A stretch of DNA of 58,844 nucleotides from Methylobacter sp. (GCA_004299305.1 SCPZ01000028.1:1-58844); one strand, 5' to 3'; shown: positions 29,200-39,200, numbered from the stretch's first letter. Notes: generated from the letters alone by a model not told the origin. A program made the numbers and translations.

Positions 29200-29365
29200 G
29201 AGGAGAGCTGGAGTTTGGGAACGAGCGGATACCGCTACCGCCATAAGTATCTACACAAGTACCGGCTCCTTCTCCCTTGAGGGAGAAGGTTGATGAGGGG
29301 GATATAAATGCTTGTTTTTATTCTCCTCACCCCAACCCTCTCCAGCAGGAGAGGGAGCTGGGTCA
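29200..29365. repeat. Cluster of dispersed palindromic repeats
   Basis: Three common elements are seen: GAGCTGGAGTTTGGGAACGAGC, CCTTCTCCCTTGAGGGAGAAGG (perfect hairpin near 29268-29288) and ACCCTCTCCAGCAGGAGAGGG (29334-29353). The last is the intact relative of the element broken by SDR copy D. No gene is seen in 29173-29541. Confidence 0.7.
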
Positions 29366-29541
29366 GCTTGCAACTCATTGTATTTATAATATAAAAAAGT
29401 TATGTAGATAGTTATGCCGCTACCGCTGAGGGGAAATCCCGATGTGGTTTTTATCGTCCGCTTAACTTAGCTGTTGCTTGCCAGGCTGTTCCGTTTTATG
29501 CTCAGGGCTTAATTCCATTACTGAGACTGGGCGGGTGTTTG

Positions 29542-30798
29542 ATGAATAACAGGTGTGAGTTTTTTAAATTTCAATTTTCTTTAAGCGGCTTTGAGCGAAG
29601 TGGGCGGCGCTGTGTGTTGCCGTGCATCACGCTGCTACTGCTGCTGCTGTTAGGCAGTGTTCAACCGGTCTTTGCCGCGCCGACCACGCCGACCAGCGAT
29701 TTTATCGATAACCAAGACGGCACGGTGACGCATAAGACGACCGGGTTAACCTGGATGCGCTGTGCGATAGGGCAAACGTGGACGGGGTCAAGCTGTTCAG
29801 GGACGGCAAGCACTTACACTCGTCAGCAAGCTGGTGCTTTAAAGCATAGCTTTGCCGGTTGGCGCTTGCCGAATATTGCTGAATTACAGACGATTGTAAA
29901 ACGGGAAGCTATTAATCCCGCGATTAACACCACAGTATTTCCTAGTACGCCTAATAATGATTTTTTTTGGTCGTCTTCGCCTAATGTTGGCCATGCCAGT
30001 GGCGCTTGGAGTGTTGATTTCCACAATGGCGTCGTCTACAGCCGCCTCAACCGCTACAACAGTTTGCCGGTTCGGTTGGTTCGCGCCAGTCAGTCCTTGG
30101 CTATTAGTCTTTCTACCCCTAACAAGGACTTTGCCGATAACAAAGATGGTACCGTCACTCATAAACGCACCGGATTAGTCTGGCAACGTTGTTCTGTTGG
30201 GCAAATATGGACAGGGTTAACCTGCTCAGGCACAGCCGATAGCTACACCTACGAGCAAGCTATTGCCTTAACCGATAGCTTTGCCGGTCACAGCGATTGG
30301 CGCGTACCCAATGCCAATGAATTAGCCAGTATCGTAAAATACGATGCGTATTCCCCTGCGATTAACACCACGGTATTTCCTAACGCGCCTGACAATTCGT
30401 TTTGGTCGTCTTCGCCTATCGTTGGCAATACCCATTACGCTTGGTATGTCAGTTTCTACGATGGCGGCGTCAGCGGCAGCGTCCGCGGCAACAGTTTGCC
30501 GGTTCGCTTGGTTCGCGCCAGCCAGTCCATTGCTTATTGGCCTGCCATAACAGTCATAAAAAATGGCACAGGTACAGGCACGGTGAGCAGCAATCCTAAA
30601 GGTATTACCTGCGGGACGACCTGCATTAACGGCTTTTCGTCCGGTAAGAAAGTTACGCTCAGCGCCGCGCCCGATGCCAATTCGCTTTTTGTGGGCTGGG
30701 AAGGCGATTGTAGCGGTATACAAACGAGCTGCACCGTTACGGTCAACCAAGGCAAGTACGTGACTGCTGTGTTCGAGAGTATCCAACCGCTTCCTTAA
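29542..30798 (+). CDS. Secreted two-domain DUF1566 protein, likely DGR target
   Basis: The 418-residue protein has a signal peptide (hydrophobic core about 28-42, cleavage near FAA), two tandem DUF1566/Lcl-type C-type-lectin-like domains (about 52-190 and 194-332), and a C-terminal bacterial-repeat domain (about 340-415, ending GKYVTAVFE). Each DUF1566 domain ends in a segment followed by NSLPVRLVRASQS. There the two copies differ almost only at codon positions 1 and 2, most codons being NNC or NNT, as expected for a diversity-generating retroelement variable region. No reverse transcriptase is in the window. A surface-binding role is inferred. ATG 29542 is chosen over a TTG one codon earlier. 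Confidence 0.85.
   Translation: MNNRCEFFKFQFSLSGFERSGRRCVLPCITLLLLLLLGSVQPVFAAPTTPTSDFIDNQDGTVTHKTTGLTWMRCAIGQTWTGSSCSGTASTYTRQQAGALKHSFAGWRLPNIAELQTIVKREAINPAINTTVFPSTPNNDFFWSSSPNVGHASGAWSVDFHNGVVYSRLNRYNSLPVRLVRASQSLAISLSTPNKDFADNKDGTVTHKRTGLVWQRCSVGQIWTGLTCSGTADSYTYEQAIALTDSFAGHSDWRVPNANELASIVKYDAYSPAINTTVFPNAPDNSFWSSSPIVGNTHYAWYVSFYDGGVSGSVRGNSLPVRLVRASQSIAYWPAITVIKNGTGTGTVSSNPKGITCGTTCINGFSSGKKVTLSAAPDANSLFVGWEGDCSGIQTSCTVTVNQGKYVTAVFESIQPLP
29983..30096 (+). other. Putative DGR variable region 1
   Basis: Variable codons run from about 29983 to 30060, followed by the conserved AACAGTTTGCCGGTTCG stretch and CGCGCCAGTCAGTCC, which could serve as the initiation-of-mutagenic-homing end. Variable codons in order include CAT GCC AGT GGC, GAT, CAC AAT, GTC TAC AGC CGC. 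Confidence 0.65.
30415..30528 (+). other. Putative DGR variable region 2
   Basis: This is the counterpart in the second domain. At matching codons it reads AAT ACC CAT TAC, AGT, TAC GAT, GTC AGC GGC AGC, then the same conserved AACAGTTTGCCGGTTCG stretch. It is one codon shorter than region 1 just before the conserved end. Confidence 0.65.
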
Positions 30799-30840
30799 TT
30801 AAGCTGGCTACCAACTAAAGCGACGAATTTACAAATAACC

Positions 30841-30911
30841 GGGAACGCCGAGCCCCAGCTCGGCAATGTTGATAATTGCAGACACTCGCCAAGCGGGGGC
30901 TTGGCGTTCCC
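30841..30911. terminator. 71-bp palindrome between convergent genes
   Basis: GGGAACGCCGAGCCCCAGC pairs with its inverted counterpart GCGGGGGCTTGGCGTTCCC with few mismatches. It lies between the 3' ends of the DUF1566 gene and modC, where it could stop transcription from both sides. It resembles a dispersed repeat. Confidence 0.55.
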
Positions 30912-30952
30912 AGTTACCACCTTAAAACTGTCCCGGCTTAAACGGGAAGCCG

Positions 30953-32038
30953 TTAATTTAATATCGATGTGCCCTTGATTTGTACGTAAACCGTCATGCC
31001 GATCTGCAAACCCAGCAACAGCGCCGATTTGCGGGTGATGTGCGCCAGCAACGCCTGATCGCCGACCTGAAGTCGAATTACGCTCTGGCCGTCGCGACCG
31101 TCGGCGATGCCGCTGATGGTAGCAGGCAGCACATTCAAAATGCTGGTGGCGGTCGGAGCTTCAAGCGCGATGCTGACATCGCGGGCGTAAATCTGCACCC
31201 GCAATGGCGTATCGACCGGGGCATCGACCATCGGTAAGCTGAGCGAGCCCCCGGCAAAAGCGACGCGGGTCAGGTGGTACTCGATTTCATGCTCAGCGAC
31301 GGTTGCAGACCAAACCGTGGCGGCTTCCCGGTCTTGCGCCAGCGGCACGTCGAGGCGGCTTTGGGTTTCCGACAATGGCCCGGAAGCCAATGCCCGACCG
31401 TTTTCCATAATCACTAGTGTGTCGGCCAGTTGCGCCACTTCCTGCTGGGAGTGGGTCACATAAAGCACCGGAATATCCAGTTGTTGGTGCAGGCGGCTTA
31501 AAAACGGCAGGATTTCCTGCTTGCGCTTGGAATCCAGCGACGCCAGCGGTTCGTCCATCAGCAGGATTTCAGGGTTCAGCGCCAGGGCGCGGGCGATGGC
31601 GACACGTTGCCGTTCGCCGCCGGACAAGCGTTCCGGCAGGCGTTCCATTAATTGGCCGATGCCCAGTAATTCAACGGTTTGCTCCAGTTTGACTGCGCCC
31701 GGATTTTGTTTAATCCGCTTCAAGCCGTAGTGCAGGTTATCTCGCACCGTTAAATGCGGAAACAGGTTGGCTTCCTGGAATACATAGCCAAGAGGCCGTT
31801 TATGGGTGGGGAGGAACAGGCCATTCTCGCTGTCCTGCCAAATGTTGCCATTGATTTCCAGCTTACCCAGCGGTGCATGTTGCAGTCCGGCGATACAGCG
31901 CAACAGGGTGGTTTTACCGGAGCCGGAATGGCCGAACAATACGGTAATTCCGGCGCCGGGCAGCTGTAAGTCGACGTCCAGTTTAAAGTCGCCGTAATCG
32001 AGTTGGAAGCGGGCTTGGATTGAGGTCATAGTGTCCAT
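30953..32038 (-). CDS. modC: Molybdate ABC transporter ATP-binding protein
   Basis: The 361-residue ATPase powers molybdate uptake. It has Walker A GHSGSGKTTLL, signature LSGGERQRVAIARAL, Walker B ILLMDEPLASLD, and a C-terminal TOBE/MOP domain (about 290-358) with ILNVLPATISGIADGRDG that binds oxyanion. It is last in the modABC operon, 82 bp behind modB, with a CATCCCTGCCGGAATGACG repeat in the gap. Confidence 0.95.
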   Translation of the reverse strand: MDTMTSIQARFQLDYGDFKLDVDLQLPGAGITVLFGHSGSGKTTLLRCIAGLQHAPLGKLEINGNIWQDSENGLFLPTHKRPLGYVFQEANLFPHLTVRDNLHYGLKRIKQNPGAVKLEQTVELLGIGQLMERLPERLSGGERQRVAIARALALNPEILLMDEPLASLDSKRKQEILPFLSRLHQQLDIPVLYVTHSQQEVAQLADTLVIMENGRALASGPLSETQSRLDVPLAQDREAATVWSATVAEHEIEYHLTRVAFAGGSLSLPMVDAPVDTPLRVQIYARDVSIALEAPTATSILNVLPATISGIADGRDGQSVIRLQVGDQALLAHITRKSALLLGLQIGMTVYVQIKGTSILN

Positions 32039-32120
32039 TTAATCATATCAGCATAGGCTTTACGCAGCTCGTCATCCCTGCCGGAATGACGGTGTGATAT
32101 AACTTGTGTGAATACAGAAA

Positions 32121-32807
32121 TCATTTAAGCGGATGCGCAACAGGATGGGTTTTCAAAGCGGTATACAACACCAGCAACACGCTAAACGAGAACAACAGCA
32201 AACCGCCAGCCAGCCAGTGTGCTTCGGTGTATTCCAGCGCTTCGACATGGTTGTAGATTTGCACCGACACGACGCGGGTCTTGTCGGGAATATTGCCGCC
32301 TACCATCAGTACCACGCCGAATTCACCAACGGTATGGGCAAAACCTAAAATAGCGGCGGTCATGAAACCGGGTTTCGCCAGCGGCGCGACCACGCTGAAA
32401 AACGTATCCAACGGCCCGGCGCGCAAGGTTGCTGCGGCCTCTAAAGGCTGCTCGCCGATGGCGCTGAATGAGGCTTGCAAAGGTTGCACGACAAAGGGCA
32501 GGGAATACAGCACCGAGGCGATTACTAATCCGGGAAAGGTGAACGGCAAGGTGCCCAAACCCAGCCAGCTGGTGAATTTGCCGATTGCTCCGGCCGGGCC
32601 CATCATTACCAGTAGATAAAAGCCCAACACCGTTGGTGGCAACACCAGCGGTAACGCTACGACGGCGTTGATGATGCCTTTCCATGAGGAATGCGTCCGG
32701 GCCAGCCACCAGGCCAGCGGTGTGCCGAGCAGCAGCATCAACAAGGTCGCTATACTGGCGACTTTGAATGTTAAGAACAATGCGCCGAGATCGGCAGGCG
32801 TTAGCAT
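32121..32807 (-). CDS. modB: Molybdate ABC transporter permease
   Basis: The 228-residue inner-membrane permease has five to six helices. It shows the EAA-loop pattern [21 protein letters not shown], which contacts ModC, and ends with a helix [16 protein letters not shown]. It lies 17 bp after modA on the same transcript. Confidence 0.94.
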   Translation of the reverse strand: MLTPADLGALFLTFKVASIATLLMLLLGTPLAWWLARTHSSWKGIINAVVALPLVLPPTVLGFYLLVMMGPAGAIGKFTSWLGLGTLPFTFPGLVIASVLYSLPFVVQPLQASFSAIGEQPLEAAATLRAGPLDTFFSVVAPLAKPGFMTAAILGFAHTVGEFGVVLMVGGNIPDKTRVVSVQIYNHVEALEYTEAHWLAGGLLLFSFSVLLVLYTALKTHPVAHPLK

Positions 32808-32824
32808 AGATAAAGCCTCATTTA

Positions 32825-33589
32825 TTATTTAGGCAAACCATAGCCGTATTTTTCGATAATAGCCAATGCCGGGGCTGATTTTAGATAGTCCAACAACGCC
32901 GATGCAGCCGGATTTTCGGCTCCCGTAGATAATAGCACTGCGTCTTGCCGGATTGGCGCATGGCGGTCGGCTGGGATAATCCAGCCTGAACCGGTGGCGA
33001 TTTTGCCGTTTTCTATAACTTGCGATAACGCCACGAAGCCTAGTTCAGCGTTGCCGGTGCTGATGAATTGGTAGGTTTGCGCGATGTTTTCTCCCAATAC
33101 AAATAATGGAGTTAGCCGGTCTTGTAGATTCAGGCCTTTTAATACGTCGACTGCGGCCGCTCCGTAGGGGGCGAGTTTGGGATCGGCCAAGGCGATATGT
33201 TTGAAAGTGCCGGTCGTCAGAATTTTCCCCTGATCGTCGACATAGCCGGAGGCAGCCGACCACAGCACCAGTTTACCTAACGCATAGGTAAAGCGAGTTC
33301 CGGTCACTGAAAGACCGGCTTGTTCCAGCTTGAGCGGTTTTTCGTCATCTGCGGACAGGAACACTTCAAACGGTGCGCCGTTTTCCATTTGTGAGACGAA
33401 TTTGCCGGATGAGCCGAACGCTAATTTAGCGCTATGTCCGGTCGCTTTTTCAAATTCAGCGGCGATTTCCGTCATCGGTTTGGTGAAATTGGATGCGACG
33501 GCAACCAGAACTGTTGCGGCCCAGCCGACTTGGCTAAATACTAGGAACGCTAAGACCAGGATAGGGCGGATAAAAGTGATTTTTAACAT
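32825..33589 (-). CDS. modA: Molybdate-binding periplasmic protein
   Basis: The 254-residue binding protein has a signal peptide (about 1-24) and the ModA ligand-site pattern: [35 protein letters not shown] (given in part) and the later Tyr/Ser segment. It delivers molybdate or tungstate to ModBC. A porin gene lies upstream on the same strand, separated by a 33-bp hairpin element. Confidence 0.94.
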   Translation of the reverse strand: MLKITFIRPILVLAFLVFSQVGWAATVLVAVASNFTKPMTEIAAEFEKATGHSAKLAFGSSGKFVSQMENGAPFEVFLSADDEKPLKLEQAGLSVTGTRFTYALGKLVLWSAASGYVDDQGKILTTGTFKHIALADPKLAPYGAAAVDVLKGLNLQDRLTPLFVLGENIAQTYQFISTGNAELGFVALSQVIENGKIATGSGWIIPADRHAPIRQDAVLLSTGAENPAASALLDYLKSAPALAIIEKYGYGLPK

Positions 33590-33631
33590 GAGTTATCTCC
33601 AAAGGTTAGGTAAAGAATGCTTGGCAATCGC

Positions 33632-33703
33632 GGCTGCCAACTTAAGCTGGGACAGATAACATCCCCTCAAGGGATGTTATCTGTAAAAGCGTCTCGCTTT
33701 AAA
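33632..33703 (-). repeat. ACAGATAACATCCC palindromic element, copy 1
   Basis: ACAGATAACATCCC and GGGATGTTATCTGT flank a short loop (33652-33684), with outer blocks CTTAAGCTGGG and GCGTCTCGCTTTAAA shared with the copies near 35600 and 49400 but in reverse orientation. The outer edge includes the porin stop codon. It may terminate porin transcription before modA. Confidence 0.8.
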
Positions 33704-35198
33704 ATCTAAGCATGCTTTGCACATAAAAATAATCGACGTCCTGCGAATTAGGCGCCGAGGGCGCATTTTTGGCAAATTCGCCCTTAAATAAATGCGCCCA
33801 ACCTGTTTCAAGGTTCAGGCTGCTGTTGACATCCCAGCGTGTCGATAATTCCAACTGATGACCGACGAAATCGCCGCTATGCCCGGTTTTATCCTGTAAG
33901 TTCGCAGAGGTCCAGCTGTCTTTTGACGATGCCAGCCAGAATACCCGATGGCTTAAAAAAGCTTGTAGGTCGGAACGCGGATTAATTCCGATCCGGTAGC
34001 CGGGGCTGTTGATATTGCTGCGCGCGAATGCACCGTAAATACCGGTCGGGCCGTATTCGAAACGGCGAGCGCCGTACAGGGTGTCGAAGCGTTGATCTTT
34101 GCCGTCATTGGGATCTTCGTCGCCGCTGGCGTAGTCGTATTGTAGTCCCAGACGCGGCGACCAGGGCATATCGAAGGTGTAGCCGACATCGGCGTGTTGC
34201 TGCCAGGCTTGATGCTGTAAGTCTTTACCGTCTTTGGCGGCGGTGGTTGCCCGTACTGTGCCGAACTGGCCGATGGTTTCCAGTTCAAAGTCGAATTCCG
34301 CCGTGGCGGGTTTGAGGTAAAAACGTATGCCGGGCGTAAAATAACGACGATTGCGGGTCGGGTTGGAGGCGCTGTCGCCTTCGGTGAGATGATACAAATA
34401 AACCTCGCTGTTAATGTTCCAGCCCAGGTTGTATAGTTCCAAAAAGCCGCCGGAAAACAAGGTGTGGCTGTCCTCTTCGTCCCATTGGTGTGTTTCGTTG
34501 ACTAGGTCGGCGGCGGCAGTCGGGTAGCGGATGACCGGTAGGGTGACAAAGCCGTTGAATTGCCAGTTATCGTAATCCAGCAGGCGTAGTTTTATCCCGG
34601 TAAAGCTGTTGATGGTGTTGCGCATTGCGTTTCTGGCAATCAATCGGCGGCTACCGAGATTCAGGGTTTGCCGTCCGGCAGTCAGTTCGGCGCCGATGCC
34701 GCTGTATAAGACATTCTGGTCGGCCCAGGCGGCATAACCCTGGATAAAATCGGCTTGGTCGGCATGGGTGTTGTTCAGCCCGGAACCGCTATCCGCCGCC
34801 AATGCGCGCGCATCCAGAAATTCCGCGCCGAGCCGGAATGCGCCTAGGTTAGCTTGTAACCAAAGGTCGGTTTGCAAGGGAATTTGCTGGTCGCCGCCTT
34901 TGCCGTTGGCTTTATAAGCGCCGTCCAGGGTCTCGTAACGGGTGCGCTGCTCCAACGACATCGACAGCCATTTCGGCAGTTTCAGTATATCGTGCAGGTT
35001 CCAGACCGGTTTTTCATATTTGTCCGATCCCAGCAAAGCATCCTGCATCTGGCTGGAAAACGGCGCGACAGGCGGTTTGCTGTATTTTTTCTTTTCAGCG
35101 GCCCAAAGAGTATCGCTGCCGATCATGCAAAAGCCGACCGCCATTAAACTGAGAGCCCGATTAACTGTAACGCCGACAAGAGGTTTTTTTCGCATCAT
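33699..35198 (-). CDS. Outer-membrane porin, alginate-export (AlgE) family
   Basis: This is a 499-residue beta-barrel protein with a signal peptide (about 1-35, ending near LWAAEK). The body has repeated amphipathic strands and family-like segments RTRYETLDGAYKANG, LTAGRQTLNLGSRRLIARN and a C-terminal aromatic residue (SMLRF), typical of outer-membrane barrels. Despite the family name, members transport varied substrates. Being directly upstream of modABC on the same strand, it may help oxyanions or another solute cross the outer membrane (inference). Confidence 0.82.
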   Translation of the reverse strand: MMRKKPLVGVTVNRALSLMAVGFCMIGSDTLWAAEKKKYSKPPVAPFSSQMQDALLGSDKYEKPVWNLHDILKLPKWLSMSLEQRTRYETLDGAYKANGKGGDQQIPLQTDLWLQANLGAFRLGAEFLDARALAADSGSGLNNTHADQADFIQGYAAWADQNVLYSGIGAELTAGRQTLNLGSRRLIARNAMRNTINSFTGIKLRLLDYDNWQFNGFVTLPVIRYPTAAADLVNETHQWDEEDSHTLFSGGFLELYNLGWNINSEVYLYHLTEGDSASNPTRNRRYFTPGIRFYLKPATAEFDFELETIGQFGTVRATTAAKDGKDLQHQAWQQHADVGYTFDMPWSPRLGLQYDYASGDEDPNDGKDQRFDTLYGARRFEYGPTGIYGAFARSNINSPGYRIGINPRSDLQAFLSHRVFWLASSKDSWTSANLQDKTGHSGDFVGHQLELSTRWDVNSSLNLETGWAHLFKGEFAKNAPSAPNSQDVDYFYVQSMLRF

Positions 35199-35201
35199 CA
35201 A

Positions 35202-35800
35202 TAACCTATGATTATTAGTATGGAATTCGCATCGACATTGCTTCGCCGATAGGTACGGAATTTATGTAATAAAGACTGAAGGCAGGGACAGCTTTAGTTT
35301 AATTCGTTATGTATCAAAGTAAACAGCGATGCAAGGGAATAGTCTGTTTCTTTATAGCAAACAATGCCAATCGCAACAATAGTCAAGGTAACTCACAATA
35401 AATAAAACACACGAAATCAACCAAAAATAGAACGCCGATTATTACAGCCGTAAGGACTATCGCATAGCACTTGAGCCAATTAATAAAAACACTTTTATTT
35501 ATATAGGATTGTCTCGGTCAAGCTAAAAAAACTTGAACATCGAGTGTAAGGGTAGATCGCTCTGTTTTTTTTGGCTTCCAATTTAAAGCGGGACGATTTT
35601 ACAGATAACATCCCTTGAAGGGATGTTATCTGTTCTGGCTTAAGTGGGTAGCCGTTTTTTAAAAAAGCTGTTTGAGCTGTTATCCTAATAGCCTTACGGA
35701 AATCTTTTTTTCAGGGTAGGTTGAGTGTGCATTGTTACTCTGAATTTGAGTGTTCTTATTTATTCAAAAACTATCCAAATTATTTTTTAAAAGAGGCTCT
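35202..35800. other. 599-bp intergenic region with palindromic element copy 2
   Basis: This separates the divergent porin and sensor genes. At 35579-35654 lies the second ACAGATAACATCCC element: TTTAAAGCGGGACGATTTT, then the hairpin at 35601-35633, then CTGGCTTAAGTGGGTAGCC. Otherwise it is A/T-rich with no convincing gene. Both promoters must lie here but no strong -35/-10 pair stood out. Confidence 0.65.
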
Positions 35801-35803
35801 TGT

Positions 35804-36946
35804 ATGAAATTTAGGCATAATGCACCAGCGGTGCTAATTATTACAGTAGTGATCGCTATTACGATAATTTCGGTTGTCAGTAATAGGATTTCATCCCAAA
35901 TGACTGCTTCTTCCGAAGAAGGGCAATTTGCGATGATGTCTGAGATTATGAAATCTAAGCTGGTCGGTGCAGAAAATAATGCTCTTAGTAGCGCTGAGAT
36001 GGTGGCCGCAATGCCTGATGTCAAAGCCGCTTTTGCCGCCAAGGATAGAGAGCGTCTTCTTGCTATTACACAAGATATTTTTCGTATTCAACATGACAAA
36101 TACGGTTTTACTCAGGCGCAATTTCATGAGCTTCCCGCCGTGTCTTTTCTACGCGTTCATAACCCCAAAAAGTTTGGCGAGGATCTTTCCGGTTATCGTC
36201 AGATGGTTGTCGATGTAAACCGTAATATTGCAATACGCAAGGGTATTGAAGTAACGACTTCAGGTGTCGGAATTTTCGGTACTCTCCCAATGACCGATGC
36301 GGCCGGGGTGCATACCGGCAGCTTTGAGATGGCGCTTGAATTCGGCCCATTGCTCGATGCGCTCAAAGCGGCCTACGGTTTTGAATTGGCAGTCTTTATT
36401 GAGGAAAAGATCCTGCATGAGGTAGCAACTTCACTGAAGGGCGATATTCTTAACGAACAAAATCGTGTGGGTAAGTATATTAAGTTCTATACAACGCACT
36501 CTGAGCTTTTGCGGGCACTGGTCAGCGATGCCGATATTAATATCTCCGAGGATACGCATTATGTACGCGATGCAGTGGGGGTGCCTTATGGTGTATTGCT
36601 GCAACCTTTGTACAATTATGCCCACAAGCAGATTGGCGTGGTTGCCATTTCCGGCAATTTTGGTGCAACACGCTCTGCCGCCGGACAGGCTTTGGTCTGG
36701 CAAAGTTTACTGGCAATCGTCGTCATTATTGTACTGATTGGTGCAATCCTGATCGTGGTTCGCGGTTTATTGCTGCAACCTCTCTTGATGCTTAGCGAAC
36801 GTCTTGCAGCGTTGGCAAAAGGCGACTGTAGTCAAACCATAGAAGATACCGATTCGCTTTGTGAAGAGATGCAGCAACTGGCCGATAATTATGAACAATT
36901 ACGCGCGCAAATACAAAGGTCCAAGTCTGTAGGGAGCGAGTTATGA
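35804..36946 (+). CDS. dCache-HAMP membrane sensor lacking an output domain
   Basis: The 380-residue protein (ATG 35804, GAGG upstream) has TM1 at about 8-28, a periplasmic domain of about 270 residues, TM2 about 305-328 (LLAIVVIIVLIGAILIVV) and a HAMP-like cytoplasmic end with coiled coil. The periplasmic FLRVHNPKKFGEDLSGYR and the GIFGTLPM...GSFEMALEF pattern match the double Cache (dCache_3-like) domain of chemoreceptors. No methyl-accepting, kinase or cyclase domain follows. Its stop overlaps the start of the ligand-gated channel gene (ATGA), which suggests the two work together. Confidence 0.85.
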   Translation: MKFRHNAPAVLIITVVIAITIISVVSNRISSQMTASSEEGQFAMMSEIMKSKLVGAENNALSSAEMVAAMPDVKAAFAAKDRERLLAITQDIFRIQHDKYGFTQAQFHELPAVSFLRVHNPKKFGEDLSGYRQMVVDVNRNIAIRKGIEVTTSGVGIFGTLPMTDAAGVHTGSFEMALEFGPLLDALKAAYGFELAVFIEEKILHEVATSLKGDILNEQNRVGKYIKFYTTHSELLRALVSDADINISEDTHYVRDAVGVPYGVLLQPLYNYAHKQIGVVAISGNFGATRSAAGQALVWQSLLAIVVIIVLIGAILIVVRGLLLQPLLMLSERLAALAKGDCSQTIEDTDSLCEEMQQLADNYEQLRAQIQRSKSVGSEL

Positions 36947-38049
36947 GAGCGAATGCTGCGAGGATTTATAGGGCCGTAGTGGCTGTTTTTGTGATGGCTA
37001 TTTTTCTTGTTACGCCAAAATTCGCTTATGCAGAGGAAGCGGCAGCTGTCGCTGTGCCTACCGGCAAAGGTTTGCCCATTGTTGTTAGGACGGCGCTTTA
37101 TTACACGCATATCGAATCTTTTGATGACAACAACGGCACCTTTGAGGCGACGACGGATCTGCGTTTAACTTGGGAAGACCCGCGTCTGCGTTATCCGGCG
37201 TCTGAAAGCTTAAACGGTTATAAAGAATTCCGCGCTACCGCCGCTGAAACCGAGATTGAGAAGATATGGACCCCGAAAATTCAATTTGTAAATCGTGACG
37301 GCGAACCCTCATCGTTTGAGCGGAGATTACGCTTATATCCTGATGGAAAGGTCGAAACGATGACGCGCACTACCGCAGTCTATAAAACGCCGGTTGATGT
37401 TACTCATTTTCCATTTGACCATCAGCCTTTAGAAGTTGAGATTGCAGTGCGCGAAGATACACTGGAAACGGTTGCTCTTGATTTTCTTTTGCAAGACATG
37501 GAATTTAGCCGTGTGGCTAAGAATGCCAGTATCAGCGGTTGGACATTGGGCTTGGTAAATTTGCGCCGAGCGATTGTGCATGGCTGGAATGGCGACCGCT
37601 ATGCTCGCGTGATCGTGGCGCTTGATATAAAACGTCAAGCAAGCGGCACTATCGCAACAATTTTTACGCCGCTGTTCGCTTCGTTGTTAATTCCATTTCT
37701 CGCGACTTGGATGAACAAAATTGAGGACGGTAATTTTGTGGTGGAGGCTTTTGAGCTGGCTAATTTTATTATTGGCGGCTTGTTTGCGGTGATTGCGCTG
37801 AGTTTCACGGTTAATTCAGGCTATCCAATCATTGCTGCAACCGATAATACGGTTACTCGGTTGGTTGGTTTAAATTATGTTGCTCTTACCTTCGGCCTAA
37901 TAATTATTATTGTGTTCTACCGCTATAATTTTCTTAAGCGCTGGTTTGGGGCCTATGTTCAGGAACAAGCGTTTCTGTTTTTGACCTGGGCGTTCCCAGC
38001 CTTGTCTATTATCACCGGCTTAGCATTTCTTTTGGCCGCAGCGGCATAA
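36943..38049 (+). CDS. Prokaryotic pentameric ligand-gated ion channel (Cys-loop family)
   Basis: The 368-residue protein has a signal peptide (about 1-30), an extracellular beta-sandwich (about 35-225) and four membrane helices (M1 about 226-245, M2 about 254-280, M3 about 290-315, M4 about 336-362). Its Pro-loop motif HFPFDHQPLEVEI matches the FPFDxQ signature, and the flanking cysteines of animal receptors are absent, as is normal in bacteria. WTPKIQFVN and the DLRLTWEDPRL segment also fit. The ligand and ion selectivity cannot be read from sequence. It is translationally coupled to the dCache sensor. Confidence 0.9.
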   Translation: MRANAARIYRAVVAVFVMAIFLVTPKFAYAEEAAAVAVPTGKGLPIVVRTALYYTHIESFDDNNGTFEATTDLRLTWEDPRLRYPASESLNGYKEFRATAAETEIEKIWTPKIQFVNRDGEPSSFERRLRLYPDGKVETMTRTTAVYKTPVDVTHFPFDHQPLEVEIAVREDTLETVALDFLLQDMEFSRVAKNASISGWTLGLVNLRRAIVHGWNGDRYARVIVALDIKRQASGTIATIFTPLFASLLIPFLATWMNKIEDGNFVVEAFELANFIIGGLFAVIALSFTVNSGYPIIAATDNTVTRLVGLNYVALTFGLIIIIVFYRYNFLKRWFGAYVQEQAFLFLTWAFPALSIITGLAFLLAAAA

Positions 38050-38080
38050 GGCGGCGCACGCTGTTCGTCATGGAAACTCT

Positions 38081-38259
38081 GCTTAGGTGATTGCCAAGAA
38101 TAAATATACCCAAATGACGCAGGATTTTTGTTCGTATTCAAGGCGTAAAAATGGGCGCATAGCGAGCTATGCAACCATTTTTACAACGCAGGAGACGGAC
38201 AAAAAGACCAGTCAGGTGGGTATATTTTTCGCAGGAAATCGCCTTAAAGCCTCTCTATT
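38081..38259. repeat. About 180-bp imperfect palindrome between channel and hemF
   Basis: TAAATATACCCA (38101-38112) pairs with TGGGTATATTT (38217-38227); the centre GCGTAAAAATGGGCGCATAG pairs with CTATGCAACCATTTTTAC, and the outer GCTTAGGTGATT pairs with AATCGCCTTAAAGC. It looks like a dispersed large hairpin element and could stop transcription out of the channel operon. Confidence 0.7.
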
Positions 38260-38270
38260 TGAAACAATAA

Positions 38271-39200
<930 letters not shown>

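Noticed and set aside
29542-30798. DUF1566 domain differences as ordinary paralogue divergence
   Set aside because: Ordinary divergence should hit third codon positions most; here they are the most conserved in the variable segments, so the DGR reading was kept, though a reverse transcriptase is missing from the window.
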